Origin: Vibrio lentus
GTDB lineage: Bacteria; Pseudomonadota; Gammaproteobacteria; Enterobacterales; Vibrionaceae
DNA length: 64,000 bases
Assembly: GCF_002875945.1 (NCBI RefSeq)
Contig: NZ_MCZK01000160.1
Coordinates: forward strand, 1 to 64,000
Direction: 5' to 3'
Shown: positions 1 through 8,526 of the stretch, in pieces
Numbering within the stretch: position 1 is the first letter of the stretch
How the letters are laid out: every line of letters starts with the position of its first letter
Program-made: the position numbers and the translations under genes
The notes under the pieces: model-generated
What the model was told of the DNA's origin: nothing
The model's database searches: none
What the model saw: only the letters and a program-made list of their open reading frames with translations

Positions 1-55
1 AGCGCCGATGGTAGTGTGGGGCTTCCCCATGTGAGAGTAGGACATCGCCAGGCTT
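1..55 (+). rRNA. rrf: 5S ribosomal RNA, 3' end only (cut by window edge)
   Basis: The first ~55 bases match the 3' half of gammaproteobacterial 5S rRNA, including the GGTAGTGTGGGGCTTCCCC arm and the closing GCCAGGC helix strand. The rest of the rRNA operon lies left of the window. Confidence 0.93.
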
Positions 56-124
56 TAAATATCGTTACTTGCATTAGCAATTAACAACATCATTAGTGTA
101 CTAATCTATTGATGACAATTTGTT

Positions 125-215
125 GGAGGGATGGCTGAGTGGTCGAAAGCACCGGTCTTGAAAACCGGCAACCGTTAATAGCGGTTCTAGGGTTCAAATC
201 CCTATCCCTCCACCA
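125..215 (+). tRNA. tRNA-Ser (anticodon TGA)
   Basis: A 91-nt class II tRNA. Acceptor strands GGAGGGA and TCCCTCC pair, the anticodon loop reads CTTGAAA (anticodon TGA), there is a long variable arm, the T-arm is GGTTCAAATCC, and CCA is encoded. It lies about 70 nt after the 5S gene and is followed by a strong terminator, so it may be the last gene of the rRNA operon. Confidence 0.96.
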
Positions 216-221
216 CCATTG

Positions 222-252
222 AAAAGCCCGCTGAGAAATCAGCGGGCTTTTT
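222..252 (+). terminator. Rho-independent terminator after tRNA-Ser
   Basis: Inverted repeat AAAAGCCCGCTGA / TCAGCGGGCTTTTT with a short loop and a T-tract, starting just after the tRNA. Confidence 0.9.
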
Positions 253-332
253 CATATCTGTTATTTAGAAAACAAAAAAGAGCACTAACGTGCTCTCTCT
301 ATTATTCTCTTAACCAACATATCTAAGGTTAA

Positions 333-1223
333 CTAGCCAGGGAGATACTTTCCTTCGGCTACCTGCCAAAACGCTCTAATCAGTGGGTTCTCAAGTTGAG
401 ACCGTTTACAGCAGACACCTAGTTCGAACGGTTTTATCGGCTCTATTTTCAAACGATCGACTTTGTCTCTCACTGGACTGTTGTTAATGACGACATCAGG
501 AGCTATACCCACTCCACAGCCCAGCGCTACCATACTTACAATCGCCTCATGTCCAGATACCTGTGCGTAAATACTGGGCTTTATCTTCATCTTTTTGAAC
601 CAAGCATTCGCACGTTCACGAGCAGTACCTGCTTCGGGAATGATAAAAGGAACCTCATTCCAATTTGGCTTTTCGGATTGCAGTTGCTGACTAAAGCTAC
701 TTACACCGGATGGGATGATCACTGACAGTGGTATATCGCTGATGGTTTCGAATTCTAATCTTGAAGGCAAAATGTCAGGTTTAGCTGAAATAGCAATATC
801 AGCCTCATCATTCAGTATCTTGTCGATGGATTGTGCTGGATCACCGGTAGAGAGCTTAAACTCAATATACGGATGAATAGCCCTGAATTCGGTAATGAGT
901 TCAGGAAGGTGACTATAGCTTGCTGTTACGGAACAGAAAATACGGATCTCACCCTTGAGCTCCTGTTCTCCCCCTTTTAGGTGAAGATTATATTGCTGCC
1001 ACTCGCCAACGATGCTCAATGCCACAGGCAAGAGATGTTTCCCTGCTGGTGTGAGGTCAACACTTCGGTTATCCCTGATAAGCAGTTCTTGCCCTGTTTC
1101 TTCTTCTAGTTTTTGTATCTGACGACTAAGGGCTGAAGGACTAACGTGCATAGCAGCAGCTGTTTTACTGAAACTCTTGCTATCACATAAATGTATAAAT
1201 AATTGTAGAGATTTTATGTTCAT
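333..1223 (-). CDS. ilvY: IlvY, LysR-type activator of ilvC
   Basis: A 296-residue LysR-type regulator, close to the length of E. coli IlvY. Residues 1-60 are the winged helix-turn-helix (FIHLCDSKSFSKTAAAMHVS, then SALSRQIQKLEEE); the rest is the LysR substrate-binding fold. In enterics IlvY binds acetolactate or acetohydroxybutyrate and activates ilvC. It is divergent from ilvC, the classical arrangement. The reading frame is open upstream to 1289, but the ATG at 1223 starts the typical LysR N-terminus (MNIKSLQLF), so I use that start. A LysR-box-like inverted repeat lies just upstream. The assignment rests on context as well as sequence. Confidence 0.93.
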   Translation of the reverse strand: MNIKSLQLFIHLCDSKSFSKTAAAMHVSPSALSRQIQKLEEETGQELLIRDNRSVDLTPAGKHLLPVALSIVGEWQQYNLHLKGGEQELKGEIRIFCSVTASYSHLPELITEFRAIHPYIEFKLSTGDPAQSIDKILNDEADIAISAKPDILPSRLEFETISDIPLSVIIPSGVSSFSQQLQSEKPNWNEVPFIIPEAGTARERANAWFKKMKIKPSIYAQVSGHEAIVSMVALGCGVGIAPDVVINNSPVRDKVDRLKIEPIKPFELGVCCKRSQLENPLIRAFWQVAEGKYLPG

Positions 1224-1243
1224 GTTCTGTGATCGTTTCCATG

Positions 1244-1258
1244 TTGCATTTATTGCAA
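1244..1258. promoter_or_regulatory. Candidate IlvY operator (LysR box) between ilvY and ilvC
   Basis: Perfect interrupted palindrome TTGCA-N5-TGCAA in the divergent ilvY-ilvC intergenic region. This has the T-N11-A form of LysR sites. It lies 21 nt upstream of the ilvY start and about 110 nt upstream of ilvC. Function is inferred from position and form only. Confidence 0.55.
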
Positions 1259-1369
1259 TAACTAATTGTGAATATATCACTTTCAGCAACGGGGTGTCTG
1301 TTTTAGTATGAAGTCATTCGATAGAGAGATATCGACCTTACGGACTTATTTTTAAAGGAGTACCCTACA

Positions 1370-2854
1370 ATGGCTAACTATTTCAATACATTAAACCTTC
1401 GTGAGCAACTAGACCAATTAGGTCGCTGCCGTTTCATGGATCGTGAAGAATTTACGACTGAAGCTGAATACCTTGAAGGTAAGAAGATCGTCATTGTTGG
1501 CTGTGGTGCTCAAGGCCTAAACCAAGGTCTAAACATGCGTGATTCTGGTCTAGACGTATCTTACGCTCTACGCCAAGCTGCAATTGATGAGAAGCGTCAA
1601 TCATTCAAGAATGCTGACGAAAATGGCTTTGTAGTTGGTAGCTACGAAACGCTAATCCCGCAAGCAGACCTAGTTATTAACCTTACTCCTGATAAGCAAC
1701 ACACTAATGTTGTTGAGACAGTAATGCCTCTAATGAAAGAAGGCGCTGCTCTTGGTTACTCTCATGGCTTTAACGTTGTTGAAGAAGGCATGCAATTACG
1801 TGCTGACCTTACTGTTGTAATGGTTGCACCTAAGTGTCCAGGTTCTGAAGTACGTGAAGAGTACAAGCGTGGCTTCGGTGTTCCAACATTGATCGCTGTT
1901 CACCCAGAAAATGACCCTAAAGGCGAAGGCTGGGATATCGCTAAAGCTTGGGCTGCTGGTACTGGTGGTCACCGTGCAGGTTGCCTAGAGTCTTCATTCG
2001 TAGCTGAAGTTAAATCTGACCTTATGGGTGAGCAAACAATTCTATGTGGCATGCTACAAGCAGGTTCTATCGTATCTTACGAGAAGATGATTGCTGATGG
2101 CATCGAACCAGGCTACGCAGGTAAACTTCTACAATACGGTTGGGAAACGATTACTGAAGCACTTAAGTTCGGTGGCGTAACTCACATGATGGACCGTCTA
2201 TCTAACCCAGCTAAAGTTAAAGCGTTTGAGCTTTCTGAAGAGCTAAAAGATCTAATGCGTCCGCTTTACAACAAGCACATGGATGACATTATTTCTGGTC
2301 ACTTCTCTAGCACTATGATGGCTGACTGGGCGAACGATGACGTGAACCTACTAGGCTGGCGTGAAGAGACAGGCGAAACTGCATTCGAAAACTACCCAAC
2401 TTCTGACGTAGAAATCTCAGAGCAAGAGTACTTCGATAACGGTATCCTTATGGTTGCTATGGTTCGTGCGGGGGTTGAGCTAGCATTCGAAGCAATGACA
2501 GCATCTGGCATCATCGATGAGTCTGCTTACTACGAGTCTCTACATGAGCTTCCACTAATCGCAAACACAGTTGCTCGTAAGCGTCTTTATGAAATGAACG
2601 TAGTAATTTCTGATACAGCTGAATACGGTAACTACCTATTCGCTAACGTAGCAACACCGCTACTACGCGAGCAGTTCATGCCTTCAGTTGCAACTGACGT
2701 AATCGGTCGCGGTCTAGGTGAAACATCTAACCAAGTAGATAACGCTAAGTTGATTGAAGTAAACGAAGCTATCCGTAACCACCCTGTAGAGTACATTGGT
2801 GAAGAGCTACGTAGCTACATGAGCGACATGAAGCGTATCGCTGTAGGCGGTTAG
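1370..2854 (+). CDS. ilvC: Ketol-acid reductoisomerase IlvC (long, class II form)
   Basis: A 494-residue enzyme that converts acetolactate or acetohydroxybutyrate, with NADPH and Mg2+, to the dihydroxy acids of valine and isoleucine synthesis in the cytosol. The length fits the long gammaproteobacterial class. The Rossmann motif [20 protein letters not shown] is near residue 45, and two C-terminal knotted helical domains follow. A strong AAGGAG Shine-Dalgarno precedes the ATG, and a terminator follows at 2952. Transcription is probably activated by the divergent IlvY in response to substrate. Confidence 0.98.
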   Translation: MANYFNTLNLREQLDQLGRCRFMDREEFTTEAEYLEGKKIVIVGCGAQGLNQGLNMRDSGLDVSYALRQAAIDEKRQSFKNADENGFVVGSYETLIPQADLVINLTPDKQHTNVVETVMPLMKEGAALGYSHGFNVVEEGMQLRADLTVVMVAPKCPGSEVREEYKRGFGVPTLIAVHPENDPKGEGWDIAKAWAAGTGGHRAGCLESSFVAEVKSDLMGEQTILCGMLQAGSIVSYEKMIADGIEPGYAGKLLQYGWETITEALKFGGVTHMMDRLSNPAKVKAFELSEELKDLMRPLYNKHMDDIISGHFSSTMMADWANDDVNLLGWREETGETAFENYPTSDVEISEQEYFDNGILMVAMVRAGVELAFEAMTASGIIDESAYYESLHELPLIANTVARKRLYEMNVVISDTAEYGNYLFANVATPLLREQFMPSVATDVIGRGLGETSNQVDNAKLIEVNEAIRNHPVEYIGEELRSYMSDMKRIAVGG

Positions 2855-2951
2855 TTAGTCGCTTAGATACTGATAAATTTGTAGAAAAAGCAAAGCAGTA
2901 TCACTAGCTCCTTACAGGTTGGAGCTTTAATTAAGCAACACAACATCTAAT

Positions 2952-2985
2952 AAAAAGGCTTGGTCGCCGTTGACCAAGCCTTTTT
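2952..2985 (+). terminator. Terminator after ilvC
   Basis: A 14-bp stem (AAAAAGGCTTGGTC / GACCAAGCCTTTTT) with a 6-nt loop and T-run, about 100 nt past the ilvC stop. Symmetrical A/T flanks could also serve the minus strand. Confidence 0.9.
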
Positions 2986-3082
2986 GCTTTTAGGCGCAAA
3001 GTATTACAAACCAATCAAATGAACATGGCTTGATAGGTCTTAGACGTCGAATTTCAGTTCTTGATTGAGCCTTATAAATACA

Positions 3083-3112
3083 AAAGGGTTGGTGTTTTCA
3101 CACCAACCCTTT
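3083..3112 (-). terminator. Terminator after ubiK
   Basis: A 12-bp stem AAAGGGTTGGTG / CACCAACCCTTT with a 6-nt loop, just beyond the ubiK stop on the minus strand. Confidence 0.8.
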
Positions 3113-3132
3113 CAGTTTTATTGCTTTGCGGC

Positions 3133-3384
3133 TTACTTGTCAGCAATCTTTGCTTCTAAATCCGCTAGCTTCTGTTCCATCTCTGTCAGCTTTTGACGAG
3201 TGCGTAGAAGTACTTGTGTTTGAACATCAAACTCTTCACGGCTCACAACGTCTAGCTTGTTTAGTTGGCCTTGGATAACTTGGCGAACTTTTTGATCTAC
3301 ATCTGAACCTAGCTCTTTTACTGGTTGAGGCATCGAGTCGTGGATCTGCTTAGCAATCTGTTCTAGTTTTTTTGGATCAAACAT
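3133..3384 (-). CDS. ubiK: Ubiquinone biosynthesis accessory factor UbiK (YqiC, BMFP family)
   Basis: An 83-residue small protein of the membrane-fusogenic BMFP/YqiC family. It has an amphipathic N-terminal helix ([16 protein letters not shown]) and a C-terminal coiled coil ([19 protein letters not shown]) that mediates oligomerisation. In E. coli UbiK binds UbiJ and assists the aerobic ubiquinone biosynthesis complex; ubiJ, ubiE and ubiB are in this same window at 38.5-41.7 kb. It is a single-gene unit with its own terminator. Confidence 0.93.
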   Translation of the reverse strand: MFDPKKLEQIAKQIHDSMPQPVKELGSDVDQKVRQVIQGQLNKLDVVSREEFDVQTQVLLRTRQKLTEMEQKLADLEAKIADK

Positions 3385-3456
3385 ATCAATTAAAACTCCT
3401 GAATATTTCCTACCATTCTATTTAATCACACCGAAGAAGTCGCCTCTAGCGTATAA

Positions 3457-3483
3457 AAAAAAGGCCACCGAAGTAGCCTTTTT
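3457..3483 (-). terminator. Terminator after vexB
   Basis: Stem AAAAAGGC / GCCTTTTT with an internal mismatch extension. It lies 23 nt beyond the vexB stop on the minus strand and ends in a T-run on that strand. Confidence 0.75.
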
Positions 3484-3505
3484 AATTGTTATTACGACTT
3501 AGAGA

Positions 3506-6500
3506 TTACTTATTATCAGCTAATTCTCTGTGAGCCGCTTTTGCTTCATCGACGCGAGCTAGTTTTTCTAGGTCTTTGTCTTCAACAAATATAGGTAGAG
3601 GTTTGTGCTTCTCTGCTAGGTAGCTGTAGATTACTGGCAGTACAAACAAGGTAAACAATGTACCGATCGCTAGACCAGCAACGATTACAATACCGATACT
3701 GAAACGTTGAGCCGCACCTGCACCCGTTGCATACATCAATGGGATTAGACCCGCAATCATCGCAGCAGTAGTCATTAGGATTGGACGAAGACGAACCTTC
3801 GCAGCTTCCATAACGGCTTCAATACGCGTCTTGCCATTGTGCAGTTGCTCTTCTTTTGCTACTTCACAGATCAAGATACCGTGCTTGGTAATCAAGCCGA
3901 CCAAGGTTATGAGACCTACTTGTGAGTAGATGTTCATGGTCGCCGCGCCCCAAGCCAAGGCAATAAGTGCCCCACAGATAGCAAGTGGTACAGATACCAT
4001 GATAACCAATGGATCTTTTAGAGATTCAAATTGAATCGCTAGAACCAAGAAGATAATAGCCAGAGCCAAACCAAAGGTTGCGTATAGTGCGCTCCCTTCT
4101 GTTACGTACTGACGAGCCTCACCCATGTAGTCATGGTTGTAACCGCTTGGTAGCTTGGTTGCTGCAATGTCTTCAAACCAATTGATCGCATCACCCATGG
4201 CTGCGCCAGGAGCTGGTACTGCACCAATCGTTGCTGAGTTTAATTGGTTGAAGTGAGGAAGAGAACGAGGCTCTGCCACAACATCAATCGTAATTAAACT
4301 GCCTAGAGGAATTGCTTTACCATCTGCGCCACGAACATAGTAGTTGTTCATTGATTCAGGGTTTAGACGGAATTTACGTTCAACTTGAGGGATGACCTCG
4401 TAAGAACGACCATTCAAGTCGATACGGTTTACGTAACCATCAGACATCATAGTACCTAGAGTGATACCAATGTCTTGCATCGTCACGCCGTAAGCGCCCG
4501 CTTTGTCTTTGTCGATATGGATCTTCATCGTTGCTGAGTCGTAGTTCAAATCAAGATCTGAATAAACGAACAGCGGGTTAGTAGATACTTCGGCTAAGAT
4601 CTCTGTTGTGATTTGGAATAGGCTCTCGAAGCTGTTCGGTGTTGTAATAACAAACTGAACAGGAAGGCCTGAACCTGCACCTGGAAGTTCTGGCATTTGG
4701 AAGGCTGTTACGGCCATACCAGGAACATCTTTCACCAAGTTACCAACACGGTTCGCTACATCAGACTGGCTTGCTTCACGCTCACTCCACGGAACCATTG
4801 ATGCGATACCAAAGGCTTGGTTTGCATTAGGAACACCAGTAAACACCTGCGCATACGCTACTTCTGGCTGATCAGACAGAAGGCTGTTTACGTCATTCAT
4901 GGTGTTTTGCATGTAGTCCAAGTTCGCATTCGAAGGTGCTGTACCCATCAGCATGATTACACCTTTATCTTCTGAAGGCGCTAACTCACTAGGGATGAAC
5001 TTGAATAACAGTGGCAAACTTGCAAATACGATGATAGCGAAGCCAATGAATACTGGACGATGCTGCATTACCGCGCCAAGCATACGCTCGTAGCGATTGG
5101 TCATGCCGTCTAGTACGCTATGTACCTTCTGCTCAAACTTGCTTGGCTCGGCGTGAGCTTTGAGCATTTTTGAACACATCATTGGCGATAACGTTAACGC
5201 CACAATACCCGATACAAAAACAGCACCAGCAAGGGTTAGTGCAAACTCTTTAAACAACGAGCCTGTGATACCACCCATCATTGCGATAGGAGCATATACC
5301 GCACCTAGCGTTAGTGTCATTGCGATAACGGGTACTGCAATTTCACGAGTACCGATGATGGCTGCTCGGAAAGGGGATTCCCCTAATTTTATATGCCGGT
5401 CGACGTTTTCCAATACCACGATGGCATCATCAACTACTAAGCCGATAGCCAGTACCATTGCCAGTAGCGTCATTAGGTTCCAAGAGAAGCCCATCGCCTG
5501 CATTACCATAGCCACACCAATTAGAGATAGTGGGATAGTAACGATTGGGATAAGAACCGCACGGAATGAACCTAAGAACAACGTAATTACGACCAGTACA
5601 ATTAATGCCGCTTCAAGAATGGTTTTAATAACCTCTTGAATTGATTCATTAATCGCAATGGTCGAGTCATACATGATATTCATCGAGATGTTACTTGGAA
5701 GGTTCTTCTCTAATTGAGGAAGAAGCTCAAGAACATCAGCGGCAATGTTGATAGGGTTCGCACTTGGTGCCGCGTTAATTGCTGCAACAACCGCTTCCTT
5801 ACCGTTTGCACTCGCTCGGTAAATATCGTGGCTTTTCTCTAAAGAAACCTTAGCGATGTCAGACAGGCGAATAATTTCACCCTCACCACTTTTAACGACC
5901 AAGTTCTCTAGCTCTTCAGTGTTCGATACTTGCGTATCGGCACTGCCGTTATAAAGAACGAATTCGCCAGTAGCTTGACCTGTCGCTGATTGGTAGTTGT
6001 TGGCATCCAATACCGACATAACATCAGTCGCGGTGAGGTTAACAGCTGCCATTTTTGACGGATCTAGCCATACGCGCAGTGCGTATTTCATACCACCATA
6101 AAGGTCGACTTTAGATACACCATTTACCGTAAATAGCTGTGGGTTGATTACACGCTCTAGATAATCGGTAATTTGGCTTGATACGAGCTCATCACTGGTA
6201 AAGCCAATATAAAGTACCGCGGTCGTTGAACCAGTCGACATGGTTACGGTTGGATCTTCGGCTTCTTTTGGAAGCTGAGAACGTACCGAGTTTGTCTTGG
6301 CCAGTATGTCAGACAGCGCTGCATTCGGGTCGGTGTTTAACTTCATGTTAACTGTGATAGTTGAACTACCCAGTACAGAAGATGAAGTCATATAGTCGAT
6401 GTTATCCGCTTGAGCCACAGCCTGTTCGAGGGGCTGGGTTATAAAGCCTTGGATAAGATCGGCACTTGCACCGTAGTAACTCGTTGTTACGGTTACCACG

Positions 6501-6628
6501 GTATTCGTCATTTCAGGGTATTCACGCACCTGCATTTTGAAGATTGCTTGTAGACCAAGCAGCGCAATCAAAAAGCTGATGGATACCGCTAGAACTGGAC
6601 GTTTAATAAAAACATCAGTAAAGCGCAT
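3506..6628 (-). CDS. vexB: RND efflux inner-membrane pump, VexB-like (HAE1 family)
   Basis: A 1040-residue proton-driven RND transporter of the AcrB type that exports hydrophobic toxic compounds together with a periplasmic adaptor and a TolC-like outer channel. It has the family layout: TM1 at residues 10-30, a large periplasmic porter loop, a TM cluster at about 330-480 with the proton-relay pair in GLVVDDAIVVLENVDRH, a second loop, and a C-terminal TM cluster. It lies 11 nt after the adaptor gene in a regulator-adaptor-pump order. The symbol is by synteny with V. cholerae vexRAB beside ilvC; among RND pumps, sequence alone would leave some doubt. Confidence 0.9.
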   Translation of the reverse strand: MRFTDVFIKRPVLAVSISFLIALLGLQAIFKMQVREYPEMTNTVVTVTTSYYGASADLIQGFITQPLEQAVAQADNIDYMTSSSVLGSSTITVNMKLNTDPNAALSDILAKTNSVRSQLPKEAEDPTVTMSTGSTTAVLYIGFTSDELVSSQITDYLERVINPQLFTVNGVSKVDLYGGMKYALRVWLDPSKMAAVNLTATDVMSVLDANNYQSATGQATGEFVLYNGSADTQVSNTEELENLVVKSGEGEIIRLSDIAKVSLEKSHDIYRASANGKEAVVAAINAAPSANPINIAADVLELLPQLEKNLPSNISMNIMYDSTIAINESIQEVIKTILEAALIVLVVITLFLGSFRAVLIPIVTIPLSLIGVAMVMQAMGFSWNLMTLLAMVLAIGLVVDDAIVVLENVDRHIKLGESPFRAAIIGTREIAVPVIAMTLTLGAVYAPIAMMGGITGSLFKEFALTLAGAVFVSGIVALTLSPMMCSKMLKAHAEPSKFEQKVHSVLDGMTNRYERMLGAVMQHRPVFIGFAIIVFASLPLLFKFIPSELAPSEDKGVIMLMGTAPSNANLDYMQNTMNDVNSLLSDQPEVAYAQVFTGVPNANQAFGIASMVPWSEREASQSDVANRVGNLVKDVPGMAVTAFQMPELPGAGSGLPVQFVITTPNSFESLFQITTEILAEVSTNPLFVYSDLDLNYDSATMKIHIDKDKAGAYGVTMQDIGITLGTMMSDGYVNRIDLNGRSYEVIPQVERKFRLNPESMNNYYVRGADGKAIPLGSLITIDVVAEPRSLPHFNQLNSATIGAVPAPGAAMGDAINWFEDIAATKLPSGYNHDYMGEARQYVTEGSALYATFGLALAIIFLVLAIQFESLKDPLVIMVSVPLAICGALIALAWGAATMNIYSQVGLITLVGLITKHGILICEVAKEEQLHNGKTRIEAVMEAAKVRLRPILMTTAAMIAGLIPLMYATGAGAAQRFSIGIVIVAGLAIGTLFTLFVLPVIYSYLAEKHKPLPIFVEDKDLEKLARVDEAKAAHRELADNK

Positions 6629-6639
6629 TATGCCTCCAG

Positions 6640-7746
6640 TTACAGCTTAGGTGTTTCAGATGGTGGCGTGATCGCATCACTTTCCACAACCTTAACTTTG
6701 GCACCGTTACTTAGACGAACTTGGCCAGAAGTTACAACTGTATCGCCCGCTTTAACACCATCAAGGATGTGAGCAATATCAGCGGTACGTTCACCTACTT
6801 TTACAACATGTTGAGCAACACGTTGAACACCGTCTTCTTCCGTTAGGATGTAAACATTGTCACCGTATAGTGTGAAGGTGATTGCTGTTTGAGGTAGTGT
6901 TACTTGGTTCTCTAGCTTAGGCAGAATGATGTTGGCACGCGCGAACATACCGCTACGAAGCTTGCCATCATTGTTTGGAATGTCTGCTTGAACTTGGATC
7001 AAACCACTTTGGATACTTACTGCAGGTTCGATTGCGCTGATAGAACCTTCGAAAGGCGTCTCAGGGTAAGCGTCAACGAAGATATCGATAGCTTGACCTA
7101 CATTAATGCGTGAGATGTCTGTTTGAGAAACCGTAAAGCGCAGGCGCATAACACTGGTGTCTTCTAAACGAACGATATCAGTACCCGACTGCAGGTATTG
7201 ACCTAGATACACATTACGGATGCCGACTTTACCGTCGAATGGTGCACGGATTTCACGACGTTCGATCGACGCTTTCAGGCTTTCAATATCAGCCGATAGA
7301 GAGAAGTAGTTCGCTTCTGCTTCATCGTATGCTTCTTTAGAGATAGAGCCTTTCTTGAATAGACCTTGGTAACGCTTGTACTTTGCTTTTGCAGCAGGTA
7401 AACGCGCTTCCGAACTTTTCAGGTTCGCTTTCTCAACATCTGAATCTAAACGAACAAGTTGCTGGCCGTTTTTAACGTCAGTACCTGATTCGAAAGAGAT
7501 TTGATCAATGACACCGCTGGTTTCGTTAGCCAGTGTTACACCTTGGTTTGGTTCGATGAAACCAATCGCTTCAATCACTGGAATCCAGTCGATCGGCTGA
7601 ACTTCAGTCACCGTTACCGGAAACTCTGGCTCAGGACGGTTTGCCATGTACTCAGCAATTTTTTGTTGTTTGAACATGTTGAACCCGATAACGCTGCCGA
7701 AAAGCAGTACAGCGATGAGTAACATGAAGAAAGTCCACTTTTTCAT
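6640..7746 (-). CDS. vexA: RND efflux periplasmic adaptor, VexA-like
   Basis: A 368-residue membrane fusion protein linking the VexB pump to the outer-membrane channel. It has an N-terminal hydrophobic segment (FFMLLIAVLLFGSVIGF), lipoyl half-motifs around residues 70-110 and 165-200, a helical hairpin between them (about 105-165), then beta-barrel and membrane-proximal domains. Start choice: a TTG at 7755 is only 2 nt from the GGAG, while the ATG at 7746 is 11 nt away and gives a normal N-terminus; I prefer the ATG. It is co-transcribed with vexR (18 nt upstream) and vexB (11 nt downstream). Confidence 0.9.
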   Translation of the reverse strand: MKKWTFFMLLIAVLLFGSVIGFNMFKQQKIAEYMANRPEPEFPVTVTEVQPIDWIPVIEAIGFIEPNQGVTLANETSGVIDQISFESGTDVKNGQQLVRLDSDVEKANLKSSEARLPAAKAKYKRYQGLFKKGSISKEAYDEAEANYFSLSADIESLKASIERREIRAPFDGKVGIRNVYLGQYLQSGTDIVRLEDTSVMRLRFTVSQTDISRINVGQAIDIFVDAYPETPFEGSISAIEPAVSIQSGLIQVQADIPNNDGKLRSGMFARANIILPKLENQVTLPQTAITFTLYGDNVYILTEEDGVQRVAQHVVKVGERTADIAHILDGVKAGDTVVTSGQVRLSNGAKVKVVESDAITPPSETPKL

Positions 7747-7764
7747 TATGGTCAAAACTCCGAT

Positions 7765-8346
7765 CTAGTGTGTAATTATTGCGTCCCAACTGGCTTCAAT
7801 GGCTGCTTCTAATGCGGCCTCATCCATTTGGTAAAAACCTAAAGAGTGCTTGCGTGCAAGTGACACGCTAGCGGCTAAACTTAAACCACTTAAAATTTCA
7901 TTATTGAGTGGTTTAAAAATTCCTTGCTCTTTACCCTCGTTAAACAGTAGCTCAACTTGGGCAAACATTTTTCTTTCAAGTTCCCTAAATGCCATGCTAT
8001 TTATTGCAGGTAGAGAATCGTACTGAACCCTGTTTTTGATTGCTGCAGGGTTCGTGCCCGCCAGGTTCCATATGTTTAACCACATAGTTCTATAACGTAG
8101 CTTTATTGAATCTGAATCATTAACACCATTTTGAACAGCGTCCGCGACTCTTTGAGTTACCTGAATGCGAACATCTTCAATTAAATGGTCTTTATCATCG
8201 AAATATCGATAAATAGTACCGGCAGCCACACCTGCTTCTTTGGCCAGTTTTTGCATTGATAAGCCTTGAAAACCTACCTCGGCAATTAACTTTTCCGCAG
8301 CAGAGAGTATCTGTAAGCGTTTATCTTGAGATGTATTATTGGTCAT
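7765..8346 (-). CDS. vexR: TetR-family regulator VexR of the efflux operon
   Basis: A 193-residue TetR/AcrR-type regulator. Its N-terminal helix-turn-helix (KLAKEAGVAAGTIYRYFDDK, residues 33-52) is canonical, and the C-terminal part would bind ligand. It is the first gene of vexR-vexA-vexB. A perfect 18-bp palindrome begins 15 nt upstream of its start, which is typical of an autoregulated efflux operon. In V. cholerae VexR regulates vexAB; the same role is inferred from gene order and the operator-like site. Confidence 0.9.
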   Translation of the reverse strand: MTNNTSQDKRLQILSAAEKLIAEVGFQGLSMQKLAKEAGVAAGTIYRYFDDKDHLIEDVRIQVTQRVADAVQNGVNDSDSIKLRYRTMWLNIWNLAGTNPAAIKNRVQYDSLPAINSMAFRELERKMFAQVELLFNEGKEQGIFKPLNNEILSGLSLAASVSLARKHSLGFYQMDEAALEAAIEASWDAIITH

Positions 8347-8360
8347 AGACTAATCACTAG

Positions 8361-8378
8361 TGAATGAACGTTCATTCA
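8361..8378. promoter_or_regulatory. Candidate VexR operator, perfect 18-bp palindrome
   Basis: TGAATGAACGTTCATTCA is its own reverse complement over all 18 bases. It lies between vexR and the divergent rep gene, 15 nt before the vexR start, so it probably overlaps the vexRAB promoter or leader. TetR-family operators commonly have this form. Binding is inferred. Confidence 0.75.
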
Positions 8379-8526
8379 TTATAGCCTGAATTACGTACAT
8401 TTGTGCAACAGAGTTTTGCATAAATAGAGTAAAATTCTTGTGTAAGAGAGCATAGCATTCGTACCGTTGCACCATTATTATAGGCGCGCGTGAACAAATA
8501 GACCTTTTAACCATGTTGAGAAAGTA

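Noticed and set aside
5160-5639. 159-codon frame antisense to vexB
   Set aside because: It lies entirely inside the strongly conserved vexB frame and has low-complexity Ser/Thr/Ile composition typical of antisense readings.
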